Assembly: GCA_041178225.1 (NCBI GenBank)
Contig: JBEGVV010000040.1
Coordinates: 1 to 32,699, forward strand
Length of the DNA: 32,699 nucleotides
Reading direction: 5' to 3'
Source: CAIOSQ01 sp041178225
GTDB taxonomy: Bacteria; Pseudomonadota; Alphaproteobacteria; CACIAM-22H2
Shown here: piece after piece, positions 7,919-15,246 of the stretch
Layout of the letters: every line of letters begins with the position of its first letter
Position numbering within the stretch: the stretch's first letter is position 1
Notes under the pieces: model-generated
Database searches by the model: none
What the model saw: the letters and a program-made list of their open reading frames with translations, nothing else
Told to the model about the DNA's origin: nothing
Position numbers and translations under genes: made by a program

Positions 7919-8833
7919 TCAGCTACCCTGGCCGCCGGCCCGCGCCGAGGCGAAGTCGAGGCCCCAGTCGCGGTAGAACTCCTCGCGCTCGCCCCAGCCC
8001 GGCGCGACCTTCACGTGCAGGAAGAGGTGGATCGGCCGGTCAAGCGCCTTGGAGAGCTCGGTGCGCGCGGCGGCACCGATCTCCTTGAGCCGCGCGCCGC
8101 GCGCGCCGATGACGATCGCCTTCTGGCCGTCGCGCTCGACATGGATCGTCTGGTCCACGCGCGCCGAGCCGTCGGCGTTCTCGGTCCAGCGATCGGTCGT
8201 CACCGCCGCGGCATAGGGAAGCTCCTGGTGGAGCTGGCGGAAGATCTGCTCGCGCGTCAGCTCGGCGGCGAAGAGCCGCTCCGTCATCTCCATCAGCTGG
8301 TCCTCGGGGAACAGCCACGGCCCCTCGGGCATCGCGCCCGCGAGCCAGGCGCGCAGGTCCTCGACGCCGTCGCCGGTCTTGCCCGAGACCATGAAGATCC
8401 GCTCGAAGGCGCCGGCCTTCGACACGCGGTCCGCGAGCGCGAGCAGCTCCGGCCGCTTCACCGCGTCGATCTTGCTGATCACGGCGTCGGCGGCCGTGCG
8501 GTGCCCCGCAAGACCCGAGACCGCCGCGAGCGCCGCGTCGTCGAGCCCTGCCGTCGCGTCGACGATCAGGAGCACGCGGTCCGCGTCCTCGACGCCGCGC
8601 CAGGCCGCGTCCACCATCGCGCGGTCCAGGCGCCGCCGCGGCGCGAAGATGCCCGGAAGGTCGAGCAGCACGACCTGGCTCGCTCCCGAGATCGCGATGC
8701 CGGTGACGCGCGCGCGCGTCGTCTGGGCCTTGGCCGAGACGATCGCGACCTTGGCGCCGACCAGCGCGTTGACGAGCGTGGACTTCCCGACATTCGCCGC
8801 GCCGAGCAGCGCGACATAGCCGCAACGGGTCAT
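7919..8833 (-). CDS. era: GTPase Era
   Basis: Essential GTPase that binds 16S rRNA near its 3' end and assists 30S ribosome maturation. It has 304 residues: an N-terminal G domain with G1 'GAANVGKST' (11-19), switch 'AKAQTTR' (35-40), G3 'LDLPG' (57-61) and a G4 motif reading SKID (120-123), then a C-terminal KH domain ('VIGARGARLKEIG') ending in 'FLHVKVAPGWGEREEFYRDWGLDF'. Era normally has NKID at G4, so Asn is replaced by Ser, a conservative change that may alter guanine affinity. The start is ATG 8833, which overlaps the rnc stop by ATGA, so translation is coupled to rnc. The stop faces that of the ammonia-lyase-like gene. Confidence 0.96.
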   Translation of the reverse strand: MTRCGYVALLGAANVGKSTLVNALVGAKVAIVSAKAQTTRARVTGIAISGASQVVLLDLPGIFAPRRRLDRAMVDAAWRGVEDADRVLLIVDATAGLDDAALAAVSGLAGHRTAADAVISKIDAVKRPELLALADRVSKAGAFERIFMVSGKTGDGVEDLRAWLAGAMPEGPWLFPEDQLMEMTERLFAAELTREQIFRQLHQELPYAAAVTTDRWTENADGSARVDQTIHVERDGQKAIVIGARGARLKEIGAAARTELSKALDRPIHLFLHVKVAPGWGEREEFYRDWGLDFASARAGGQGS

Positions 8834-9507
8834 GGTGCCTCCAGCGCGGCGAGCAATGCAGCGGCGGCGGCGCGCTCCGCCTCCCGCTTGCTGCCGCCCT
8901 CGCCGCTCGCGCGACGGCCAGCGGCCTCCGCCTCGACGACGAAATGCGGCGCGTGGGCGGGGCCCGCCGCGGACAGCGTGCGATAGGCGGGAAGCGCGTG
9001 GCCCCTGCCCTGCGCCCATTCCTGCAGCGTGGTCTTGGGGTCGCGCGGCGGCGCGCCCATGCCGGCGACCAGCGGCGCGAAGACCCCGCGCAGCACGACC
9101 TCCGCGGCCGCGAAGCCGGCGTCGAGGTGGATGGCGCCGAGCATGGCCTCGAACGCGTCCGCGAGGACGGAGGCGCGCAGCTCGCCATCGCGCAGCTCGC
9201 CCGGCGCGACGCGCAGCGCGCGCGGCAGCCCGGCCTCGCGCGCGAGCGCCGCGAGGCTGGGCTCGCTGACCAGTGCGGCGAAGCGCCGGCCAAGCTCGCC
9301 CTCGCTCTCGCCCTCGAAGGCGGCGAGCAGCATCTGCGCGACGACGAGGCCGAGGACGCGGTCGCCGAGGAACTCGAGGCGATCGAAGGCGAAGCCGCCC
9401 CGGCGGCTTCCCGCGGCGAGGGAGGAATGCGTCAGGGCCGCCTGCAGCAGGCGCTGGTCGCGGAAGCGATGGCCGAGGAACTCGGCGCCGGGGGCCTGGT
9501 CAGTCAA
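8830..9507 (-). CDS. rnc: Ribonuclease III
   Basis: Double-strand-specific endoribonuclease that processes the rRNA precursor and structured mRNAs. It has 225 residues. The RNase III domain has the signature 'RLEFLGDRVLGL' (43-54), which supplies Glu45 and Asp49, and the second acidic pair in 'LADAFEAMLGAIHLDAGF', Asp117 and Glu120. The double-stranded RNA-binding domain covers about 150-222 ('DPKTTLQEWAQGRGHALPAY', then 'GGSKREAERAAAAALL'). The predicted start is TTG at 9507: no ATG or GTG lies closer, and from here the protein has the standard short N-terminus. This makes it overlap the lepB stop by 8 bases, while its own stop overlaps the era start by 4. The usual Ala or Ser after 'LGD' is Arg50. 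Confidence 0.95.
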   Translation of the reverse strand: MTDQAPGAEFLGHRFRDQRLLQAALTHSSLAAGSRRGGFAFDRLEFLGDRVLGLVVAQMLLAAFEGESEGELGRRFAALVSEPSLAALAREAGLPRALRVAPGELRDGELRASVLADAFEAMLGAIHLDAGFAAAEVVLRGVFAPLVAGMGAPPRDPKTTLQEWAQGRGHALPAYRTLSAAGPAHAPHFVVEAEAAGRRASGEGGSKREAERAAAAALLAALEAP

Positions 9508-10267
9508 TGGCCGAGAACATCCGCCCGTAGCGCAGGCCCGTCGGCCAGCGCCAGAACTCGAACCAGCGCATGTCCTCCTCGAGGGACAGCCAGACGATCT
9601 CGGCGCGGCCCACGAGGTTCGCGGCCGGGATGAAGCCCACGGGGCGCGAGCCGTCCGGCGCGCGGTAGCGGCTGTCGACCGAGTTGTCGCGGTTGTCGCC
9701 CATCGCGAAATAGTGGTTCGCGGGCACGACGAATTCAGGCGTGTTGTCGAGTTCGTCGCGGTCCGTGCGCTCGAAGATGCAGTGGCGCCGGTTCCCGGGC
9801 ATCGTCTCGAGGTAGGCGGTCTTGTCGCGCTCGGCGCCGGCCGCGCGCCTGCGGCATTCCTCGCTCGGCTCGCGCCGCACCGCCTCGCCATTGACGTGCA
9901 GGATGCCGCCCTTCACCTGGATGCGGTCGCCGGGCACGCCGACGAGGCGCTTGATGTAGTTCTCGGACGGGTTGCTCGGCAGCCGGAAGACGGCGACGTC
10001 GCCGCGGGCCGGCTCGCCCTTCGGCACGCGGTCCGGGATCGGCACGACGCCGAGCGGGAAGGAGTAGCGGCTGTAGCCGTAGCTGAACTTCGAGACGAAG
10101 ACGAAGTCGCCCACCAGGAGCGTCGGCACCATCGACCCGGAGGGGATGGTGAAGGGCTCGAACAGGAAGCTGCGGATCCCGACCGCGATGAGCACGGCCC
10201 AGGCGACGGTCTTCACGGTCTCTACGAAGCCGCCCTCGTTCCGGGGGCCGGGTGTGTCGGACGGCAT
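9500..10267 (-). CDS. lepB: Signal peptidase I
   Basis: Inner-membrane serine protease that removes signal peptides from exported proteins. It has 255 residues counted from ATG 10267; a TTG at 10276 would add three residues. One N-terminal membrane helix (about 16-35, 'VKTVAWAVLIAVGIRSFLF') leads to the catalytic serine in 'IPSGSMVPTLLVGD' (Ser45) and the general-base lysine in 'YIKRLVGVPGD' (Lys106). The late box 'FAMGDNRDNSVDSR' is also intact. About 45 residues between the 'GDRIQVKGG' strand and the 'GDNR' box ('EECRRRAAGAERDKTAYLET') form the variable region seen in alphaproteobacterial enzymes. It lies between acpS, 58 bases upstream, and rnc, which it overlaps by 8 bases. Confidence 0.95.
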   Translation of the reverse strand: MPSDTPGPRNEGGFVETVKTVAWAVLIAVGIRSFLFEPFTIPSGSMVPTLLVGDFVFVSKFSYGYSRYSFPLGVVPIPDRVPKGEPARGDVAVFRLPSNPSENYIKRLVGVPGDRIQVKGGILHVNGEAVRREPSEECRRRAAGAERDKTAYLETMPGNRRHCIFERTDRDELDNTPEFVVPANHYFAMGDNRDNSVDSRYRAPDGSRPVGFIPAANLVGRAEIVWLSLEEDMRWFEFWRWPTGLRYGRMFSAID

Positions 10268-10325
10268 GCGGGGCAATTCCGGAGGGTGGGCGCGCGGCGT
10301 TAGTGCGCCGTCGCGTCGCGTGATG

Positions 10326-10739
10326 TCAAGCGCCGGGCGGCGGGACGGGCACCGCCGAGATGATGACGATCGCCTGCGCCATCGGCGGGTCGTCGGTGAG
10401 GGAGACGTGGATGGCGGGTTCGTGCCCGGGCGGCACCATGCGGGCGAGGTGCTCGCGCGCCGCGCCCGACAGGCGCATCGTCGGCTGGCCGGAGGGCAGG
10501 TTCACGACCTCGAGGTCGCGCCAGTAGACGCCGCGGCGGAACCCCGTGCCCAGCGCCTTGGCGCAGGCCTCCTTGGCCGCGAAGCGTCGCGCATAGCCCT
10601 CCGCCACCGCGGCGCGTCGCTCGCAGCGCCGGCGCTCGCCCTCGGTGAAGCAGCGCCCCGTGAAGCGCGGGCCGAAGCGGCGCAGCGTCTCGGCGATCCG
10701 CCGGATGTCGACGAGGTCGGAGCCGAGGCCGAGGATCAT
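10326..10739 (-). CDS. acpS: Holo-[acyl-carrier-protein] synthase
   Basis: Transfers the 4'-phosphopantetheine arm from coenzyme A to apo-acyl carrier protein, activating it for fatty-acid synthesis. It has 137 residues, normal for the family. The opening 'MILGLGSDLVDIRRIAETL' supplies the metal-binding Asp8, and 'YARRFAAKEACAKALGTGF' supplies Glu57, matching E. coli Asp9 and Glu58. The strand 'HVSLTDDPPMAQAIVII' near the end is also characteristic. The start is ATG 10739, overlapping the rsh stop by ATGA, so it is translated in coupling with rsh. In many alphaproteobacteria pdxJ sits between these two genes; here it is missing. Confidence 0.95.
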   Translation of the reverse strand: MILGLGSDLVDIRRIAETLRRFGPRFTGRCFTEGERRRCERRAAVAEGYARRFAAKEACAKALGTGFRRGVYWRDLEVVNLPSGQPTMRLSGAAREHLARMVPPGHEPAIHVSLTDDPPMAQAIVIISAVPVPPPGA

Positions 10740-12883
10740 CCGCGCGCGCGCTCCGCGGCGCTGATGCAGGGCGTGGCGCGCAGCGCCGCGATGACGTTGG
10801 TCAGGTGCTTCACGTCGCGGACCTCGACATCGATCAGCATCTCCCAGAACTGCGGCGTGCGGTTCACGATCTTCAGGTTGCTGATGTTGCCCTCGTTCTT
10901 GGCGATCACCGTCGAGAGCGCGCCGAGCGAGCCCGGCTCGTTGGACACGACAAGGGAGATGCGCCCGACCTTCTGCGCGGGCGCGTCGGCGTCGGCGTCC
11001 CAGGACACGTCGATCCAGCGCTCCGGCTGGTCGCCATGGCGCGAGAGCGTGTCGCAGTCGATCGTGTGGATGCGGATCCCCTCGCCCGGCACGACGATGC
11101 CGACGATGCGGTCGCCCGCGAGGGGATGGCAGCACTCGGCGAAATGGACCGCCATGCCCGGGATGAGCCCGCGGATCGGCACGCCCCCCGTCGCGCCGCC
11201 GGCGCGCCCGCGGCCGCGGGCGGGGCGCCGGGTGGTCGCCTTCGCCGGCTGCGCCCGTGCGCCGGGGAAGATCGCCTCGAGCACCTGTCGCTCCCCCACC
11301 TCGCCGTCCCCGATCAGCACGTAGAGGTCCTCGGCCGACTGGCACTTGAAGCCGCGCAGCACGTTATCGACCGCCTTGTCGGCGAACTCGTAGCCCTCGG
11401 CCTCGAAGGCCTTCTGCAGCATCGCGCGGCCGAGCTCGGCGAACTGCGAGCGTTGCTGGCTGCGGATGAAGCGGCGGATCCGCGCGCGCGCCTTGCCGGT
11501 GACGACGAAGCGCTCCCAGAGGGGCGACGGCGTCTGCGCCTTCGACGTGATGACCTCGACCTGGTCGCCATTCGCGAGCTGCGTGCGCAGGGGCATCATG
11601 CGGCCGTTGACCTTGCCGCCGACGCAGTGGTCGCCGACCTCGGAATGGACCGCGTAGGCGAAGTCGACGATGGTGCCGCCGCGCGGCAGGCTGATCAGCG
11701 CGCCCTTGGGCGTGAAGCAGAAGACCTGGTCCTGGAACAGCTCGAGCTTCGTGTGCTCGAGGAATTCCTGGGGGTCCTGCGCGTGCTCGAGCAGCTCGAG
11801 CAGCTCGCGCAGCCAGCGATACGACTTGCCCTCGGCCGTCGCGGGACGACCGTCCTTGTAGCTCCAGTGCGCCGCGACGCCGAGCTCGGCGACGTCGTGC
11901 ATCTCGGCCGTGCGGATCTGGATCTCGATGCGCTGCTGCTCGGGGCCTATGACGCCGGAATGCAGCGACCGGTAGCCGTTCTGCTTCGGCGTCGAGATGT
12001 AGTCCTTGAAGCGCCCGGGCACGAGCGGGTAGCGCGCGTGGATCACGCCGAGCGCGGCGTAGCACTCGGGCACCGTGCGGACGACCACGCGGAAGGCCAT
12101 GATGTCCGAGAGCTGCTCGAAGCCGACGTTCTTGCGCTGCATCTTGCGCCAGATCGAATAGGGAGTCTTCTCGCGCCCCGACACCGCGGCCTCGACGCGC
12201 TCCTCGGCGAGCACCCGGCGCAGCCTGTCGACGATGCGCGCGACGACGTCGCCGCCGCGCTCGCGCAGGAAGCCGAGCCGCGTGACGATCGAGGCGCGCG
12301 CCTCGGGGTTGAGCTCGGCGAAGGCGCTGTCCTCGAGCTCCTCCTGGATCTGCCGCATGCCGATGCGCTCGGCGAGCGGCGCGTAGATCTCCATCGTCTC
12401 TCGCGCGATGCGCTGGCGCTTCTCCACGCTCGGGATGAAGCCGATCGTGCGCATGTTGTGCAGGCGGTCGGCGAGCTTCACCAGCAGGACGCGGATGTCC
12501 TCGGACATCGCGAGCAGGAGCTTGCGGAAGTTCTCGGCCTGCTTCGTCTGGTCGGACTGGAGTTCGAGGCGGCTGAGCTTGGTGACGCCGTCGACGAGGC
12601 GGCCGATCTCCGGCCCGAAGACACGCTCGATCTCGTCGACGGTCGTGAGCGTGTCCTCGACCGTGTCGTGGAGCAGCGCGGTCGCGATCGTCTTGGCGTC
12701 GAGCCGGTACTTCGTGAGGATCCCGGCGACCTCGAGCGGGTGCAGGAAGTACGGGTCACCGGACGCGCGCTTCTGGGTCCCGTGCATCTTCATCGAGAAG
12801 ACGTAGGCGCGGTTGAGCACGTCCTCGTCGACCGCGGGGTCGTAGGCCCGTACCTTCTCGACGAGTTCGTATTGCCTTATCAC
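10736..12883 (-). CDS. rsh: Bifunctional (p)ppGpp synthetase/hydrolase (RelA/SpoT homologue)
   Basis: Makes and degrades the stringent-response alarmones ppGpp and pppGpp. It has 715 residues. The hydrolase domain has the HD-family ligands in 'HPLEVAG' (His48) and 'LLHDTVEDT' (His72-Asp73, Glu76-Asp77). The synthetase domain carries 'RFKDYISTPKQNGYRSLHSG' (291-310); RFKD rather than ExDD is the signature of bifunctional enzymes. A TGS domain follows ('FTPKGALISLPRGGTIVDFA', about 385-445), then a conserved cysteine region ('AECCHPLAGDRIVGI') and a C-terminal ACT domain (about 640-715). The start is GTG 12883, giving 'MIRQYELVEKVRAYDP', the standard alphaproteobacterial opening. It lies 64 bases downstream of rpoZ, with a 7-base-pair hairpin in the gap, and overlaps acpS by 4 bases. 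Confidence 0.97.
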   Translation of the reverse strand: MIRQYELVEKVRAYDPAVDEDVLNRAYVFSMKMHGTQKRASGDPYFLHPLEVAGILTKYRLDAKTIATALLHDTVEDTLTTVDEIERVFGPEIGRLVDGVTKLSRLELQSDQTKQAENFRKLLLAMSEDIRVLLVKLADRLHNMRTIGFIPSVEKRQRIARETMEIYAPLAERIGMRQIQEELEDSAFAELNPEARASIVTRLGFLRERGGDVVARIVDRLRRVLAEERVEAAVSGREKTPYSIWRKMQRKNVGFEQLSDIMAFRVVVRTVPECYAALGVIHARYPLVPGRFKDYISTPKQNGYRSLHSGVIGPEQQRIEIQIRTAEMHDVAELGVAAHWSYKDGRPATAEGKSYRWLRELLELLEHAQDPQEFLEHTKLELFQDQVFCFTPKGALISLPRGGTIVDFAYAVHSEVGDHCVGGKVNGRMMPLRTQLANGDQVEVITSKAQTPSPLWERFVVTGKARARIRRFIRSQQRSQFAELGRAMLQKAFEAEGYEFADKAVDNVLRGFKCQSAEDLYVLIGDGEVGERQVLEAIFPGARAQPAKATTRRPARGRGRAGGATGGVPIRGLIPGMAVHFAECCHPLAGDRIVGIVVPGEGIRIHTIDCDTLSRHGDQPERWIDVSWDADADAPAQKVGRISLVVSNEPGSLGALSTVIAKNEGNISNLKIVNRTPQFWEMLIDVEVRDVKHLTNVIAALRATPCISAAERARG

Positions 12884-12925
12884 GCGCGGGCGTGCGCCGC
12901 GCCGCTACCGGCGCGCGCCCCGGTA

Positions 12926-12942
12926 CCGGAGCAGGGCTCCGG
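12926..12942 (-). other. Hairpin between rpoZ and rsh
   Basis: A perfect inverted repeat, CCGGAGC-AGG-GCTCCGG, lies 5 bases past the rpoZ stop, and a second 10-base palindrome (CCGGTACCGG) abuts it at 12920-12929. No T-tract follows, so it is unlikely to be an efficient intrinsic terminator. It could be a processing or pausing site that sets the ratio of rpoZ to rsh message. Confidence 0.4.
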
Positions 12943-12947
12943 AGGGT

Positions 12948-13328
12948 TCACCCCTCCTCGTCGGCCGCGCCCGCCGCATCCTCGCCGCCCTCGGCGCCCA
13001 TCTCCTCCTCGGGGGGCTCCGCCGGCGCCTCGTATGGCACGCCCGCGACCTGGGAGTCGGCGGCGAGGAGTTCCATCATGTCCTCCTCCGGCTCCTCGGT
13101 CTCGCTCTGCTTCTGCAGGCCGCTGATGAGCGACTGGCGCAGCGTCTCGAAGTCGACGACCTGGTCGGCGATCTCGCGCAGCGCGACCACCGGGTTCTTG
13201 TCGTTGTCGCGCTCGACCGCGAGCTGCGCGCCCGCCGAGATCTCGCGGGCGCGCTGGGCGGCCAGCATCACGAGATCGAAGCGGTTCGGGATCTTGTCGA
13301 CGCAGTCTTCCACGGTGACGCGAGCCAT
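12948..13328 (-). CDS. rpoZ: DNA-directed RNA polymerase subunit omega
   Basis: Small RNA polymerase subunit that helps fold and hold the beta' subunit and, in many proteobacteria, forms part of a ppGpp-binding site. It has 126 residues. The conserved omega core is 'MARVTVEDCVDKIPNRFDLV' through 'MLAAQRAREISAG' and 'NPVVALREIADQ' (1-60). An acidic, low-complexity tail follows (about 75-126, rich in E, A, G and P), as is common in alphaproteobacteria. Lying next to rsh fits its link to the stringent response. The start is ATG 13328, with GGAG about 10 bases upstream and a good promoter (13364-13392) just before it. Confidence 0.95.
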   Translation of the reverse strand: MARVTVEDCVDKIPNRFDLVMLAAQRAREISAGAQLAVERDNDKNPVVALREIADQVVDFETLRQSLISGLQKQSETEEPEEDMMELLAADSQVAGVPYEAPAEPPEEEMGAEGGEDAAGAADEEG

Positions 13329-13363
13329 CGGCGGGACACTCCGGGGGTCTGGAAAGGGCGCGC

Positions 13364-13392
13364 ACTATAGTTCCGGCATCCCCGCGCCGCAA
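13364..13392 (-). promoter_or_regulatory. Sigma-70 type promoter for rpoZ-rsh-acpS-lepB-rnc-era
   Basis: On the minus strand, TTGCGG (13387-13392) and TATAGT (13364-13369) are separated by exactly 17 bases. This predicts a transcript start near 13357 and a leader of about 29 bases before the rpoZ ATG. It lies in the 81-base gap after folK. The spacing, a five-of-six -10 match and the position make it the best promoter candidate in the housekeeping block. Confidence 0.6.
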
Positions 13393-13409
13393 CGGTGGCG
13401 ATCGCCTCA

Positions 13410-13985
13410 TTACCCTTCGCCATCAATCGGTTCGGCGACGGCGTCCGCAGGCAGTCCGGCGAGGAGCTCCGCGAGCGCGCGACCGTCGCGCGGATCGCGC
13501 CAGTCCGGCGCCACGTCGGCGAGAGGCCGCAGCACGAAGGCGCGCCCCGCGAGCCTGGGATGCGGAAGCACCGGCCCGCCATCCGCCCCGTCGCGGACGC
13601 GCCCCCCGTGGTCGAGCAGGTCGAGGTCGAGCGTCCGGGGCGCGTTCGGCTCGCCCCGGCGGCGCCCGAGCGTGGCCTCCACCTCGTGGAGGAGCGCCAT
13701 CAGCGCCCCTGGCTCCAGGGCGGTCTCCACGAGGGCCACGGCGTTGACGAAGGGCGGGTCCGCGGGATCGGGCCAGGCGGCGCTGCGAAAGAAGCGGCTG
13801 CGCAGGAGGATGGCGACGCCCCTCGCCTCCAGCGCGGCCAGCGCGGCGTCGAGCTGGGCGCGCGGGGGACCCGCCGGCCCCGGGAGGTTCGCGCCCAGGG
13901 CGACCAGCGCGCGGATGCCGGGCGCGCGCTTGTGGCCGCCCCGGCCCGCCGCTAGCGTCCCGTCCCGTCCTGCCGGAGCGTCCAT
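13410..13985 (-). CDS. folK: 6-hydroxymethyl-7,8-dihydropterin pyrophosphokinase (HPPK)
   Basis: Transfers pyrophosphate from ATP to 6-hydroxymethyl-dihydropterin in folate synthesis. From ATG 13985 it has 191 residues. Typical HPPK elements are present: 'ALVALGANLPGP' at the start of the fold, 'LLRSRFFRSAAWPDPADPPF' followed by 'VNAVALVET', the 'GRRRGEPNAPRTLDLDLLDHGG' region with the acidic metal ligands in DLDLL, and 'LPHPRLAGRAFVLRPLADVAP'. The first 25 or so residues precede the conserved fold and are uncertain; a TTG at 14003 is an alternative start but would overlap the divergent NYN gene. The start lies 2 bases from that of the divergent NYN gene, so its promoter must lie inside the neighbour. 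Confidence 0.9.
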   Translation of the reverse strand: MDAPAGRDGTLAAGRGGHKRAPGIRALVALGANLPGPAGPPRAQLDAALAALEARGVAILLRSRFFRSAAWPDPADPPFVNAVALVETALEPGALMALLHEVEATLGRRRGEPNAPRTLDLDLLDHGGRVRDGADGGPVLPHPRLAGRAFVLRPLADVAPDWRDPRDGRALAELLAGLPADAVAEPIDGEG

Positions 13986-13987
13986 CC

Positions 13988-14560
13988 TTGCGTTTCCATC
14001 CAAGCGAGCGCGTCGCCGTCTTCATCGACGGCGTAGCCCTCTACCAGACCGCGCGCGCGCTCGCATTCGACATCGACTACCGGCGGCTGCTGGAAGCGTT
14101 CTCGTCGCGCGCGCGGCTCGTGCGCGCGCTCTACTACACGCTCCTCCAGGAGGACCAGGAATACTCCCCGATCCGGCCGCTGATCGACTGGCTCGGCTAC
14201 AACGGCTACGGCGTCGTCACCCGCGCCGCCGGGGAGCCGCATGCGCGCCGCCGCGGGCGCGGCTCCATGGACGTCGACATGGTCGTCGACATGATGGAGC
14301 TCGCGGACAGCATCGACCATGTCGTGCTCTTCGCGGGCGAGGCGGACCTGCGCCGCGCCGTCGAGGCCGTGCAGCGGCGCGGCGTGCGCGTCACGGTCGT
14401 GTCGACCCTGCGCGCGGGCGCGCCGATGGTCGCCGACGAGCTGCGCCGGCAGGCCGACCAGTTCGTCGACCTCGCCGACCTTGCCCCTCTGGTCGCCCGC
14501 GAGCAGCAGCGCCGCGACGGTGGCGCGGATCGCGGTGGCGAAGGCGGCCCGGCCGCTTGA
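13988..14560 (+). CDS. NYN domain protein (LabA/DUF88 family)
   Basis: Member of the NYN/PIN-like nuclease superfamily; many members are predicted to act on RNA, but the role of this subfamily is not established. It has 190 residues. The opening 'MRFHPSERVAVFIDGVALYQTARAL' holds the first acidic residue (Asp14). 'GSMDVDMVVDMMELADSID' and 'VVLFAGEADLRRAVEAVQRRG' supply the remaining acidic positions and the 'SGDxDF'-like segment, here GEADL. The start is TTG 13988, with a GGAG 9 bases upstream; family members open with this same sequence and no other start is available. The gene is divergent from folK and overlaps the uracil-DNA glycosylase by TTGA, suggesting a shared transcript and possibly a shared nucleic-acid quality-control role. 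Confidence 0.85.
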   Translation: MRFHPSERVAVFIDGVALYQTARALAFDIDYRRLLEAFSSRARLVRALYYTLLQEDQEYSPIRPLIDWLGYNGYGVVTRAAGEPHARRRGRGSMDVDMVVDMMELADSIDHVVLFAGEADLRRAVEAVQRRGVRVTVVSTLRAGAPMVADELRRQADQFVDLADLAPLVAREQQRRDGGADRGGEGGPAA

Positions 14561-15228
14561 CCACCGCCAGCCCCCCCGCCCCGGCCCGCGACTGCGACCT
14601 CTGCCCGCGCCTCGCGGCGTTCCGCGCCGGGAACGCGCTGCGGTTCCCTCTCTGGCACAACGCCCCCGTGCCGAGCTTCGGCGACGCCGGCGCGCGGCTG
14701 CTCGTGGTCGGGCTCGGCCCGGGCCTGCGCGGCGCCAACCGCAGCGGCCGGCCCTTCACCGGCGACTACGCCGGGGACCTTCTCTACGCGACTCTCGCGC
14801 GGCATGGCTTCGCGCGCGGCAGCTTCGTCGCGCCGCGCGAGGACGCGCCCTGGACCGGCGACGGGCTCGAGCTGCTCGATGCGCGCGTCACCAACGCCGT
14901 GCGCTGCGTGCCGCCCGCCAACAAGCCCATGCCGGCCGAGATCAGGGCCTGCAACGGCTTCCTCGGCGCGGAGATCGCGGCGATGCCCGCGCTGCGCGCC
15001 ATCGTCGCGCTCGGGCGGGTCGCGCACGAGGCCGTGCTCGCCGCGCTTGGCCTGCGGCGCGCGGCCTTCCCCTTCGCGCATGGCGCGGTCCATGCCCTCG
15101 GGGATGGCCGCGTGCTCGCGGATTCCTTCCACTGCTCGCGCTACAACACGAACACCCGACGGCTCACCCCGGAGATGTTCGACGCGGTGTTCGCGGAGCT
15201 CCGCCGCCGCCTGCCGCCGGGGACCTGA
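14557..15228 (+). CDS. Uracil-DNA glycosylase, family 5 (UdgB type)
   Basis: Base-excision repair enzyme with an iron-sulfur cluster; family 5 removes uracil and other deaminated bases from double-stranded DNA. It has 223 residues. Visible marks are 'CDLCPRLAAFR' (Cys13, Cys16), 'GLGPGLRGANRSGRPFTGDY' (52-71, active-site motif 1), 'NAVRCVPPANKPMPAEIRAC' (Cys117, Cys132, completing four likely cluster ligands), 'ALGRVAHEAVL' and 'FHCSRYNTNTRRLTPEMF' (motif 2). The mostly aliphatic motif 1, without the acidic residue of family 4, together with 'HCSRYN' supports family 5. The start is TTG 14557, in a 4-base TTGA overlap with the NYN gene; upstream in-frame sequence is a shadow. It ends 18 bases from the convergent smpB stop. 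Confidence 0.88.
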   Translation: MTTASPPAPARDCDLCPRLAAFRAGNALRFPLWHNAPVPSFGDAGARLLVVGLGPGLRGANRSGRPFTGDYAGDLLYATLARHGFARGSFVAPREDAPWTGDGLELLDARVTNAVRCVPPANKPMPAEIRACNGFLGAEIAAMPALRAIVALGRVAHEAVLAALGLRRAAFPFAHGAVHALGDGRVLADSFHCSRYNTNTRRLTPEMFDAVFAELRRRLPPGT

Positions 15229-15246
15229 ACCGGCCCGCGGCGGCCT

